64,000 nucleotides of DNA, taken from assembly GCA_946965045.2 (NCBI GenBank), contig OX337242.1:62001-126000 (forward strand). Direction: 5' to 3'. The translations under genes were made by a program, and so were the position numbers. This document shows, piece after piece, positions 55,433 to 64,000 of the stretch. The notes beneath the pieces are model-generated. The model made no database searches and had not been told where the DNA came from. It worked only from the letters and a program-made list of their open reading frames with translations. Every line of letters starts with the position of its first letter. Within the stretch, counting starts at the first letter, position 1. This DNA is from Epithemia pelagica. Lineage: Eukaryota; Bacillariophyta; Bacillariophyceae; Surirellales; Surirellaceae.

Positions 55433-56249
55433 TAGTAGTAGACGGAGAATCGCAACAAATCAATGACAAGCCATGACACAACAAAGGATAACAAACAACA
55501 AAGCACCCAGAAAAAAGAAGAACCATGGGATTGTAATTGACAAAACAACAACACATTGCCAACTATATCACGGACAACATACCTGCAGCACACACCTCCA
55601 AAACTGATATCCACTACGACTTGTTTCGGAACAAGCCAGAGAAGTAGTAGTACTATTAGAACACTCATTCTATCCGTATTCCAAACTATCTTTGCAGGAT
55701 TGCAAGAAGAAATCGCAGCGGATGGGACAACAAGATGGAACGACACTTCCATATTATGGCACGCAAAAGCACATGGATCATGTGGGCGACACGACAATAC
55801 TATAGGCCGCCCTTCCAAGAAGAGAGACGATAGAGATACAGAGACGACGGCCTTTGCACCTCTGTTGCTGTTCCAGCCTCTCGGCTAGCTCGATGATTCT
55901 CGACCGGCGATCTTGCACGGGCTGGCGTGGTTCATCGAAGCGATCTGGACGCCGTACGTCATGAATCGCCCCATATCATACTTTGATTGGGGAAGGCCCA
56001 ACCAAGATTCTAAAATATGCCAGTCGCATTCGGAACCAGTGCAGGTCATCTTCATCGTTGTGCCATGCTGGGACGAGCAACGGTCATCCATCTCGAGTTT
56101 CCCAACAACGCCGATAGAGGAGGCAAAAAAGTCGTCCACACCCATCATCCAAGTGTCCTTGTCTCTCTTGTCTCTTCTCGGGTGTTGCCATTTGCATCCT
56201 TCTTTCTCTCTACATTGACGACACTACTTCGACTACTCCACATACTGCA
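55433..56249. other. Spacer
   Basis: No supported gene. All frames are short or atypical. Confidence 0.4.
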
Positions 56250-56564
56250 ATGGGTTGGACGGACATGTTGTTTGCGGCCAAGGCCAAGAATGACATGAAC
56301 AACATGTACAACGACACCAAAGAGGCCTGGAACACGTGGTACAGTGGCGGTGTGACCAAGGAACAACGCAGTGAACGACAAGAACGGACCGAACAATACG
56401 AACAAGCCAAGCAAGAACGGGCCCAACGCAAATCCAAACTCACGGAACAATGGGCGGCCACTCGAGCCGCCAATTCGTCGTCGGGGAACAGCAGTAGCAC
56501 GAAAAGCAGCAGTACCACGACATCGTCGTCCGCCACCAAGAGCAGTGTCGATGATATGGTGTGA
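56250..56564 (+). CDS. Small hydrophilic helical protein, 104 residues
   Basis: A single frame starting MGWTDMLFAAKAKNDMNNMY, followed by a charged helix (QRSERQERTEQYEQAKQERA), a short WAATRAAN segment and a Ser/Thr tail ending VDDMV. There is no signal peptide or membrane segment, and no family is recognised. Codon use (CAA, GAA, CGC, TTG) fits the long genes nearby. It could be a complete gene or one exon of a larger one. Confidence 0.45.
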   Translation: MGWTDMLFAAKAKNDMNNMYNDTKEAWNTWYSGGVTKEQRSERQERTEQYEQAKQERAQRKSKLTEQWAATRAANSSSGNSSSTKSSSTTTSSSATKSSVDDMV

Positions 56565-57061
56565 AGGCATGGATTGCTACTAAACAAGAGCTGTGAGAGA
56601 CACACGAATGATTTCCCTTTTATCCTGAAAGCCGTTGTCTGTGGCACTCCAAACCAGACATCATGTGGTACATGTGTGACCAGCACGCTCCATGTGATGC
56701 TTCCTAGAGAGAGCCCAATCAAGGCATAAACTATAAAAACTATAAATGAGGACCACCAAACAAAATGACAGCATAGGATTGAACATAACCTTACCGTTCC
56801 GATTCGTCGTCAACAGGTGAACTGTTGTTTCCCAGGTTTGGTCCACACATGGACTACTTGTACGATATGACTGTCCCACAATGTGAGGTTCTGGAGTGTG
56901 ATGTGGTCGTAGCTTTGGGAGAGCCACGATGCAGAGGAAAAAGGAGAGTAGGTGCTGGGTAGTCGTAAGATGATTTCTCATGTCGTCCACAGCAAGGTTG
57001 ATGTTGCGTGAATGTGAGGAACCTGGTCGTGACAAACGCAGCACCAAGAATCATAACAAGA
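56565..57061. other. Spacer left of the retrotransposon
   Basis: No gene seen. It ends with AAGT (57062-57065), the left copy of the element's target-site duplication. Confidence 0.45.
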
Positions 57062-57065
57062 AAGT

Positions 57066-57178
57066 CAAATTACGCGTGTGATACCAAGTGAAAAACTAAA
57101 ATAGTGAGCATTAAGCTACGCGTCCCTCATGGGTTAGCTACTCGCCCAAAACTCGCTTAATATCAGTCGCCTTTCTTG
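57066..57178 (-). repeat. 3' LTR, 113 bp
   Basis: It is identical over its full length to 63204-63316. Read along the element it runs from CAAGAAAGGC to GCGTAATTTG, so it does not begin TG and end CA. An inner TGATA...TATCA pair lies 13 bp inside each end. Confidence 0.9.
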
Positions 57179-57179
57179 G

Positions 57180-57186
57180 TCCCCTC
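57180..57186 (-). other. Polypurine tract of the retrotransposon
   Basis: On the element strand GAGGGGA lies one base before the 3' LTR, the expected site for plus-strand DNA priming. Confidence 0.6.
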
Positions 57187-57358
57187 ACAATTGCTATGTC
57201 GGACCATCACGATATAGTCACATTTTGCCAACTTCAGAATATCACATCAACACATATCTTCTTCCATCTCCTCCACACCTGCTTTTGAGCGCCCCTGTAT
57301 GGCGTGCAGGACGTACCCAGTCCCCTTGGTCGGGCGGGAAACGTACTCAGGGGTTGCA

Positions 57359-60300
57359 TTAGAACAGAATCAATTGTGCCAACCTTGTTCGTTCCGGACC
57401 AGTCTGAATCTTAGTAAGCAAGTCCGCTAGATTCGTCTTGGAAGGCTCAAACACAATCTTGCATGTCCCATTGGCAACGTTCTCACGTACAAAGTGATAC
57501 GCAACTGAATTGGACTTCTTGCGCAATGTCGATTCTGGTAAGGAACTGTTGTAGACGACCGACATGTTGTCTACTCTCACGTGTGCATGTCCATCCAATG
57601 GAATGCCCATCATTCTCAATTTGTACCGTAATCCTTTCAGCATCTCCACACCAACCTTGAGAGCCATAAATTCAGAACCAAAAGTCGAAGTTTCGACACT
57701 GGTTTGCTTCTTGCTGTACCATGAGATCGGTGCTCTATTCAAATAGATAAGCACTCCTGTTCTGGACCGTCGTGTCAAGAGGTCACCTGCATGGTCAGAG
57801 TCGACAAAGACCGTCATCTGGACAGCCTTGCCTAAAGGTTCCGGTGCATCTGGAGGTACTTCTTCCGTGGCTCCAGGATAGAAGCCTGACCAGTCGCTTG
57901 TCGGTTCATCACCAAGTTCAATATACGACGGGTCCATGATCAGCCGTGAACGCTCATGTAGCTTGAGGTATGCAAAGAGGTGCAGCATTGCCTCCACATG
58001 ACCTTCTCTGGAGCCGGCTAAAAATCCAGCCAGCATTGGAACCTCTGCAGCGATGTCAATACGTCCCAATTCAACTAGCCAACGGAGTACGCCCATCTGC
58101 TGCTGGTAGAACGACATTAATTCCGGATCACAATATGGGGTTGTGTCCAACTCAGGACGATATCCACTGGGCAAGACACTTGGAGCTCGTGTTTTCAGTT
58201 TACGATCTCGGTCTTCCAGCCATGATACAACATTCGTTATGGCAGCTTTTGCATATTTCTCTGAACTCAACGCCCAACATCGCTGTGAAGCGTCGTTATT
58301 GATATCAAATGTTTGTACTTGGGATCCCAAATAATACTTCGGAACGCCAATCGAATCCGGTTTCAGTAAGTAATGGTGATCCAGCATTGTGAGCGACTCC
58401 TTTGGTTTGTGAGAGATGATCAATATATCGTCGGTATAGACGAATAGCATTTCATAATAACGCTCTCCATTGCCTTTCGTTGCTTTCCTCAAATAGCAGT
58501 CAGGATCAGCACGGCATGGGAAATAGCCCAAGTCTTCTTGTAGGGTTGTGGACAGGAGATCACGCCAGGCGTAGGCGCTAGTCTTTAGGCCGTAGAGTGC
58601 CTTTGTTATAATCGCAATCCGACCTTGGTACTCGGTGCCGAATTCTAAACCACACCTTGTGCAGACCTTTTCAAGGCATGGAGCATTAAGGTATGCACCA
58701 GCAATATCAGCCGCTTGAATCTCCAATCCATTTAGAGCCGCTAGCATAAATCCAATGCGCACGCTTTCACGACTGACTACGCTTGCGTATGTGGGCGACT
58801 CAGGCTCTTCAGTTTTGTGTCCTCCGGCCACATATCTGGCCTTTCGGGTAAAATCCATCTTGACATCAAAGACGATGTGACAAGGGATTACCTGATACCC
58901 CACTGGTTCATTTACGCCGTCGTCCAAGATATTGACAGCAGGAAAAATCTTCGACATCTCCAGTTTCAAAGCTTTTCGCCAATAGTCCGTGCCAGTTTCA
59001 CGATCAATTTGGAGCGCTCGTTCTACTGTTTTGGGGACCTCAATGCCGTATTTTTGGGATTGACGCATATATCTTGTCATCTTGGCGGCTTTGATCAGCC
59101 TCGTTCTCCTTCGGAGGGTGAATGGTACCCACCATGCGAATGCAGGTTGTTTCTCGATCTTGTTCGCAACCGCATACTCAGCGACTTCAATTGGATACGA
59201 CTCCTTGAGATCCTTCAAGGCTTCCCAACTTGAAGAGCCATCTTTCCATTGCACGCATAAGGACCATCCTCTAGTGGTCTTCTTCTTATGCTTGCGACCA
59301 TTCAAATTGAATTCTCCCTCTGAGAGAGGAACAGCCGTTTTATCAGACTTGTGATCAGTAATCTCTTCAACCATTCGATATAGATTGCCCTCATCATCGA
59401 GCTGTTTGTAAATATTTTCAGCTATAATGTTGGCAGCATAGGATTGCACATGGCCATCATCGAATTCGACTTCGTAAAGTGTTGTGTCCAAGTATGGATT
59501 GGACGATGCGTGTCCAAGGACTCGACCTTCTGCGTCTCGTTTCCGTCTCCGAACAGTCCCCTTTCGTTGATCATCACCTAGGGGCAACATGACTTTTGCA
59601 GAGATGAGTTTATCGTATGCATCTGGTGCATAATCATCTGCTTCCGGCATGCGAACGTCCGGCTGCTCGTCGTCTTCATAAGCTTCGAACGTGGGTGTAT
59701 CCGCATCATGTTCATCATCTGCATCGATCAGAATACCCGCCATTCTGTCACCAAGGGCCGCTTGTAAATTTTCCATATATGTGGTTTGTTGTGCTTTGTG
59801 AGCATCATCCATTTGTAGATCTCTGTTGATTGGCCAGACAGAGGTGCGACGCACGATCTTGCCCTTTTCGGTCAGGACTTTTGCGCACATTGCCTGGCCC
59901 ACCGTATGACTTGGACCCAACCAGCGTCCGAGTTTACGTCCCTCAAAACCAGGGTTACTATACCACACAAAATCGAACCATCGATGCTCCACCAAATGGG
60001 AAATGTCTGGAGTATCTCCAGTGAGTTGCTGAATGGGCGGACCGTTGACATTACTTCCAAAGCTTGTATGGGAGCGTCGCTCCGCCATCAGCATGAGACA
60101 GTGGTCCCAGAGTACTGCTGGCGCATTGCTGCGTCTCATTTCTCTGCGGTAGAGGCGCTTTAATTCTCTAATATTGGCCTCAGCCAGGTTTTGGTTGGGC
60201 GTCCATGCTTCCACTGGTTTTATCCGGCACCCGTACTTGTGGGCTACCTTCCGAAATTCTTGAGAGGTTAGTTCTGGTGCATTGTCTGGAATAATATGGT

Positions 60301-61333
60301 TGAAGATGCCATAGCTGTCAAAGACAGCTGGCAATGTTGTCGGTGCTTCACTTTTCTTTCTCATAGGGATAAAATGCACCCAACCAAAGTCCGTAGCGAA
60401 TATTTGCCCGCATGTATTTTGATCAAGAGACTTAGTCTCTGAGAACAGAGTGTCAGTGTACACGTCTGCTCGTAATCGACGATGTCGCAATTGGTATGCG
60501 GTATGTTTCAAACGTCGACTGCCGCCTCGATCGGTGAATTCACGGACACCAAGTTGTGTCGTCTGATTGAACGTCCGTTCTGCACTGGGGAGTCCAATAT
60601 TCCATCGTTGTGCCAATTCATTCGGACGTACGGTCCCCTTTCGCCTATGTCCAATGTCTGAGACGTGGACATGGATGGCGCGATTGTTGACTCGGAGAGT
60701 CTTGGTCATTGCGAGATTGATCGTCCGCTCACGTGTTGCATTTACTACGTTCGTCTGTATCGATTCCCTGAGTGTTCTTTCATCAACATCTGGTGTTGAG
60801 TCATTCGGTTGCCACTCGGGTCGTTCATTCGTCATGTCAATACGACAGGAAGGATCGATTGAATCAATCTCCTCCTTCGTGGGCTTACGTGTGCGGAATT
60901 GGCTTAAGACGCCGATTAGGTCGAGAGGGATTTGCAATTCTTCCATTTCTGTATCCCTTGCAATGATGCTGTGGGATCTTTCATTTCGGTCCCCTGGTTT
61001 CAAGTACTTCAAAGGGATATCATTGACTTCAATCCCGGCCTCCCGCATTTGATTCGGATTAAGAAGGCACTTGTCTTTTAATTGCGGCAAGTGTAGAGCT
61101 TGGTGGAAATAAAGGAGGAACGTTTGGCCAGTCTCTGGATCATCATATGCTAAAACACCAGTAATGACGCTGGCCTCTTTAATCTTACCCAGACTCTCAA
61201 CAAAACCACTGACATCAGCCGTATCAGTCTGATACAGAACGTAACAGTTGCCCAGACAGCAAGTGTCGGCATGACTGTCGAGCTCACACCGGATTAGGGG
61301 AACCGAAATCTCACGAGAAGTTGTTGCAGACAT
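57359..61333 (-). CDS. pol: Copia pol: protease, integrase, reverse transcriptase, RNase H
   Basis: A 1,324-codon frame from 61333 (MSATTSREIS). The order is an aspartic protease-like motif (CELDSHADTCCLG, near residue 20), then an integrase core from about residue 285 (YTDTLFS, ATDFG, PDNAPE and a final Glu in NIRELKRLYRRE). A chromodomain-like segment follows near residue 690 (VQWKDGSSSWEALKDLKESY). Reverse transcriptase has AADIAGAYLNAP and YTDDILIIS (YTDD instead of YVDD, near residue 965). RNase H starts near residue 1178 (VFVDSDHAGD, SEFMALKVG, LADLLTK). All catalytic acidic motifs appear present. It is in the same frame as gag, separated by one TGA, so it is probably made by readthrough or reinitiation. 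Confidence 0.92.
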   Translation of the reverse strand: MSATTSREISVPLIRCELDSHADTCCLGNCYVLYQTDTADVSGFVESLGKIKEASVITGVLAYDDPETGQTFLLYFHQALHLPQLKDKCLLNPNQMREAGIEVNDIPLKYLKPGDRNERSHSIIARDTEMEELQIPLDLIGVLSQFRTRKPTKEEIDSIDPSCRIDMTNERPEWQPNDSTPDVDERTLRESIQTNVVNATRERTINLAMTKTLRVNNRAIHVHVSDIGHRRKGTVRPNELAQRWNIGLPSAERTFNQTTQLGVREFTDRGGSRRLKHTAYQLRHRRLRADVYTDTLFSETKSLDQNTCGQIFATDFGWVHFIPMRKKSEAPTTLPAVFDSYGIFNHIIPDNAPELTSQEFRKVAHKYGCRIKPVEAWTPNQNLAEANIRELKRLYRREMRRSNAPAVLWDHCLMLMAERRSHTSFGSNVNGPPIQQLTGDTPDISHLVEHRWFDFVWYSNPGFEGRKLGRWLGPSHTVGQAMCAKVLTEKGKIVRRTSVWPINRDLQMDDAHKAQQTTYMENLQAALGDRMAGILIDADDEHDADTPTFEAYEDDEQPDVRMPEADDYAPDAYDKLISAKVMLPLGDDQRKGTVRRRKRDAEGRVLGHASSNPYLDTTLYEVEFDDGHVQSYAANIIAENIYKQLDDEGNLYRMVEEITDHKSDKTAVPLSEGEFNLNGRKHKKKTTRGWSLCVQWKDGSSSWEALKDLKESYPIEVAEYAVANKIEKQPAFAWWVPFTLRRRTRLIKAAKMTRYMRQSQKYGIEVPKTVERALQIDRETGTDYWRKALKLEMSKIFPAVNILDDGVNEPVGYQVIPCHIVFDVKMDFTRKARYVAGGHKTEEPESPTYASVVSRESVRIGFMLAALNGLEIQAADIAGAYLNAPCLEKVCTRCGLEFGTEYQGRIAIITKALYGLKTSAYAWRDLLSTTLQEDLGYFPCRADPDCYLRKATKGNGERYYEMLFVYTDDILIISHKPKESLTMLDHHYLLKPDSIGVPKYYLGSQVQTFDINNDASQRCWALSSEKYAKAAITNVVSWLEDRDRKLKTRAPSVLPSGYRPELDTTPYCDPELMSFYQQQMGVLRWLVELGRIDIAAEVPMLAGFLAGSREGHVEAMLHLFAYLKLHERSRLIMDPSYIELGDEPTSDWSGFYPGATEEVPPDAPEPLGKAVQMTVFVDSDHAGDLLTRRSRTGVLIYLNRAPISWYSKKQTSVETSTFGSEFMALKVGVEMLKGLRYKLRMMGIPLDGHAHVRVDNMSVVYNSSLPESTLRKKSNSVAYHFVRENVANGTCKIVFEPSKTNLADLLTKIQTGPERTRLAQLILF

Positions 61334-61342
61334 CACATTGTG

Positions 61343-62758
61343 TCAAACGCTTCTCTTCTTACGTTGGCTCATGATAGCGCCAACACCCTTTGTGTCGTTA
61401 TCATGACCATCAGACGATTCATCCGAAATGTCGGGTGTTTCGTCTCCATTTGTACGCGGTTTCTTGTTGGATTTGCTTGAGATTGCTCCAACTCCACGCC
61501 TCTTGTCACGCTTCTCTCTTGCGTCTCGTACCCTTTGACGCTCTTCTCCGCTTAACTTAGCCCATTCATTGGGTTTATAATAGCGATCAGTGACTTCTCT
61601 CTCTTTCTTATTTTCATTCTTCTTTCCACTTCCTTTATTCGGTTTAGAAGTCGATACTCCAGAGATTCTTGCTTGTTTCCTACTTGCTGCGCTGTAGGAT
61701 ACCTTGCTGTCCAATACTTCTGCAAGGAAATTAGATGCGTTCTCGAAGGTTGAACGCAAGAATGGCGTCGCCAAGATTTGATTCTTAGCGCTTTCAAGCC
61801 GAGAATCTGAGGTACCAGTCATCAAGATTCTAACTTTTCTTTCTTCACTGACGTTTTCGCCTGTGGATTCGAGATCCGTAAAGGCACGTTGCAATGTTTC
61901 GATATATCGTTCATATGTGAAGTTGCGCTTGGAACCGTCGAAGTAGGTGCTTTCCAAGATCTGATCGGCTTTGGCTCGGAGACGAGACTGAAAGACGTCA
62001 CCTAGGTAGTGCGTCTTAAGGGCCAAGTATGCAGCACGTCCATTGCGGGTGCGGGCGAAGGACATCACCCATCCCCAGCCAGGGCCGTCATGAGTAATAT
62101 GTCGAATTACTTCCCATACGGCAACCATGTCAGTGGTTGCTGTAGGGCCTTGGTGCGATGCGCGCCGAATCATTTCAGCTAAAATGGTTGGGGTGCCAAA
62201 CCCATTTGGATCTGTGGTTTCCGGTTGGACGTCGGGGTTTTCTCTCACATAGGCAGAAAGGGGAATTCCAGTTGCTCCACGCTTGCGTTCCAAATAGTTA
62301 TCCAAATCTTCAAGAACGACTCGAATATTATCAACACTGCTGAGTTTCCCAGGTAGTTCAACTTCGTTGTCATACTCGTCTTCAGCTTCTTTGAACCGAT
62401 ACAACAGGGTCAAGTCATTCATCGTAGGTGGAACTGCAGCGAAAGTGCGATTGATTTTCCCAATGTGAACGATGTAGTAACGGAGCATCTTGAGTTTCTT
62501 TTCAACCAGGTGCCCGATGAGGACTCCTGGATTAGCTATCATTGCTGGTACTCCAGCCGGATCAGGGTTGGGGATGAGGCCACCAGGTTTACGAGCGTTG
62601 GTACAAATTTCGGCGACGTCTGCCTCGCTGAGGGCTTCAAAGTCGTAGACGGAGGTTAGGCCTTGACCATTGAGAGCAGTACGAACTGCTGGATCGTTAA
62701 TCTGCAAGACGACATCCAAATACACGTTCAGTAGTTGCATAGGATTCGGTGCTGCCAT
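61343..62758 (-). CDS. gag: Copia gag
   Basis: A 471-codon frame from ATG at 62758 (MAAPNPMQLLNVYLDVVLQI). The frame is open to 62842. A helical capsid-like region (for example WVMSFARTRNGRAAYLALKT and YIETLQRAFTDLES) is followed by a basic, disordered C-terminus with KKNENKKEREVTDRYYKPNE and two GVGAI(S/M) repeats. No CCHC zinc knuckle is seen, so RNA binding may rely on the Lys/Arg tail. It ends with TGA at 61345-61343 in the context GTT TGA CAC, and pol continues in the same frame. Confidence 0.88.
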   Translation of the reverse strand: MAAPNPMQLLNVYLDVVLQINDPAVRTALNGQGLTSVYDFEALSEADVAEICTNARKPGGLIPNPDPAGVPAMIANPGVLIGHLVEKKLKMLRYYIVHIGKINRTFAAVPPTMNDLTLLYRFKEAEDEYDNEVELPGKLSSVDNIRVVLEDLDNYLERKRGATGIPLSAYVRENPDVQPETTDPNGFGTPTILAEMIRRASHQGPTATTDMVAVWEVIRHITHDGPGWGWVMSFARTRNGRAAYLALKTHYLGDVFQSRLRAKADQILESTYFDGSKRNFTYERYIETLQRAFTDLESTGENVSEERKVRILMTGTSDSRLESAKNQILATPFLRSTFENASNFLAEVLDSKVSYSAASRKQARISGVSTSKPNKGSGKKNENKKEREVTDRYYKPNEWAKLSGEERQRVRDAREKRDKRRGVGAISSKSNKKPRTNGDETPDISDESSDGHDNDTKGVGAIMSQRKKRSV

Positions 62759-63203
62759 GGTTGCGATTGTTCTTCTTCTTTTTCGGACTTGTTCGGACTT
62801 TCCAGCGAAGTGAGCTTCATTTGTTTTGGGGGAATTTTTCACTTCATGGTCTGAATTCTACTTGCGAGCGAGCGGTAGAATCGGAGTTGGAGTGCTTGCA
62901 TAAGGTGCTAGGACGGCGCACGCCATTTAAGTAATGAACATGTCCGTATAGCGGCATCCTTCAACGGCAGGATGTGCGGCGCGTCCACCATTGCCCGGTG
63001 TGTGCGCATACGCTGACCACACACCACAATCATCCATCTCGAGCCCCGTTGCAGGCGAGATATTAGTGAGATGAAAGGGAGTACAGGTATCCAACCTAGG
63101 GCAGTCATTCTTCCAAGCGAATGATCTAGATATTTCGCGACCTTCCCAGGCCATGGTGGTGTGACATCTCCTTCATCGGTTGATGCATTTGGGTCTGATA
63201 AAC
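62759..63203 (-). other. Retrotransposon 5' leader
   Basis: This lies between the 5' LTR and the gag ATG. Immediately after the LTR (from about 63205 downward) the element strand reads TGGTTTATCAGACCC, a possible tRNA primer-binding site whose TG overlaps the LTR end. The tRNA cannot be assigned by eye. Confidence 0.5.
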
Positions 63204-63316
63204 CAAATTACGCGTGTGATACCAAGTGAAAAACTAAAATAGTGAGCATTAAGCTACGCGTCCCTCATGGGTTAGCTACTCGCCCAAAACTCGCTTAATA
63301 TCAGTCGCCTTTCTTG
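63204..63316 (-). repeat. 5' LTR, 113 bp
   Basis: Identical to 57066-57178. It is followed outside by AAGT (63317-63320), the right copy of the target-site duplication. The element's promoter should lie here. Confidence 0.9.
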
Positions 63317-63320
63317 AAGT

Positions 63321-64000
63321 GAACCCAACATTTGTTGAGTGGTTTTGGCGAATAAACCACCAGCACCACTTCTCTCCTGATATAGAGACCTCAAAGAAGT
63401 AGTACGTGTCGAACGGTTTGTGTTGAACAAAGGCAGGCCGTGAGGGAAACCCGAACTCTAGGAGATGGTATATATCTGATATATTGGTTCCACAAAGCAA
63501 GCTGCGAATACAACCAGGGCTGTGTGCTGTGTAGTACCAAAGTCCCATTTTTGGCATAGTATTGGACTTTGTACTGTACTTTGAGGACTTTGCCAAGTCC
63601 TGAAGTACAGTCCCCCCTTCTCATCCAAGATCCAAGGGACTGTTAGTCTTCTAAGTCTATTCTCCCTCCCTCCATCAACAGACTCGGCCTTAGGCTTCAT
63701 AGTCCCCCCCCCTCTCTAACAAGCGTACTTTTAGTCAGTCAGTCTAGTCCCCCTGTCCTCTATTTGGTACTATTAGTCTCGAGGTCAAGTACCACTCATC
63801 AGCATTATGGACTTTCGGAGTATGCAATAAATGGGGTAGACACGGACTATGGTACTTTAGAGTCCGATTTTTCGTCAAAAAGTACCATAGTATAGGATAG
63901 AAAGTACCAAAGTGCAGCGTACTTTTTAAGTTAGCCATAGTCACTGCAGTCACTAGGTACAGTCTATGGCTATGCGTCTATGGACTTCAGTACTGTGAAA
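63321..64000. repeat. Palindrome-rich, AGTACC/GGTACT-repetitive DNA
   Basis: No gene. A hairpin at 63573-63611 pairs ACTGTACTTTGAGGACTT with AAGTCCTGAAGTACAGT around a TGCC loop. A second pairs ACTATGGTACTTT (63846-63858) with AAAGTACCATAGT (63879-63891). GTACC/GGTAC and AGTAC motifs recur through 63,500-64,000. It may be part of a foldback or MITE-like element cut by the window end. Confidence 0.6.

Larger units (their letters stand above)
57066..63316 (-). mobile_element. Complete Copia LTR retrotransposon (CoDi-like), minus strand, 6,251 bp
   Basis: Two identical 113-bp direct repeats bound an internal region with gag (62758-61343) and pol (61333-57359) in Copia order: protease, integrase, reverse transcriptase, RNase H. 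AAGT flanks both sides (57062-57065 and 63317-63320), consistent with a target-site duplication of 4 bp, or 5 with one mismatch. A purine tract adjoins the 3' repeat and a TGG-starting tRNA-binding-like site adjoins the 5' repeat. Identical repeats and open frames indicate recent insertion and possible activity. The diatom affinity rests on the DSHADT protease and PDNAPE integrase motifs. Confidence 0.93.

Noticed and set aside
55433-56249. Possible 5' exon for the 104-residue gene
   Set aside because: No frame with coding character and a matching donor/acceptor phase was found.
1-64000. CRISPR array, bacterial operons, rRNA
   Set aside because: Repeats present are microsatellites, LTRs and segmental duplications. 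Introns and spacing show a eukaryotic nuclear region.

Overview
The window looks like nuclear DNA of a diatom, probably a pennate one. This is inferred from short phase-0 introns, many trinucleotide-repeat-rich spacers, a Copia retrotransposon whose protease (DSHADT) and integrase (PDNAPE) motifs resemble diatom Copia (CoDi-like) elements, a large pentatricopeptide-repeat protein and an O-fucosyltransferase-like type II membrane protein. No species can be named from the sequence alone.

Bases 1-35,050 are dominated by a tandem array of one gene family, with one further member at 50.5-51.7 kb. I found no family name I can defend, so I call it the CACQP family. Fifteen members are readable (A1-A15), plus one internal fragment and one 5' remnant. 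The usual plan is an N-terminal signal peptide or signal anchor, a Thr/Ser/Asn-rich linker, and a core that opens with CACQPxxWEFTLDFSR. The core continues through an (I/V)x(I/V)xEYN strand, a GPxxNGxxFxYTS strand and an (F/Y)(S/T)NDC strand to G(D/H)YxGPxTV. A single phase-0 intron follows, almost always with donor GTACGT, and then a short last exon with a PPxxFCP motif. Nine members carry an extra Cys-x(n)-Cys before the (L/M)PxxL strand and six do not. Members lie on both strands and several are head-to-head. They differ in intron presence (A5 has none), tail length (A8 adds about 130 residues) and signal sequence (A9 and A13 show none). They look like fast-diverging secreted or surface proteins of unknown function, and this is the best candidate for an undescribed system here.

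Inside the array are an approximately 0.94-kb tandem duplication (5.97-7.86 kb) and a segmental duplication that produced A10 and A11 and left a broken 5' end of an A9-like gene. There are also two tandem CCR4/Angel-type nuclease copies (15.5-17.8 kb), both of which have lost the in-frame catalytic SDH end.

From 35.6 kb the window is more ordinary. It holds a 1,538-residue PPR protein, two related membrane/coiled-coil genes that are each frameshifted (40.5-44.1 kb), the O-fucosyltransferase-like gene, a small spliced gene (47.5-48.06 kb), A15, a 1,032-residue protein I do not recognise, and a 104-residue protein. The right end is a young Copia element on the minus strand (57,066-63,316) with identical 113-bp terminal repeats and a target-site duplication. 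Its gag and pol lie in one frame separated by a single UGA. It is followed by palindrome-rich DNA.

Members share gene structure and protein core, but nothing in the sequence shows them acting in one pathway. Divergent gene pairs (A6/A7, A9/A10, A14/PPR, A15/1,032-residue protein) share intergenic promoters of roughly 0.5-0.8 kb.
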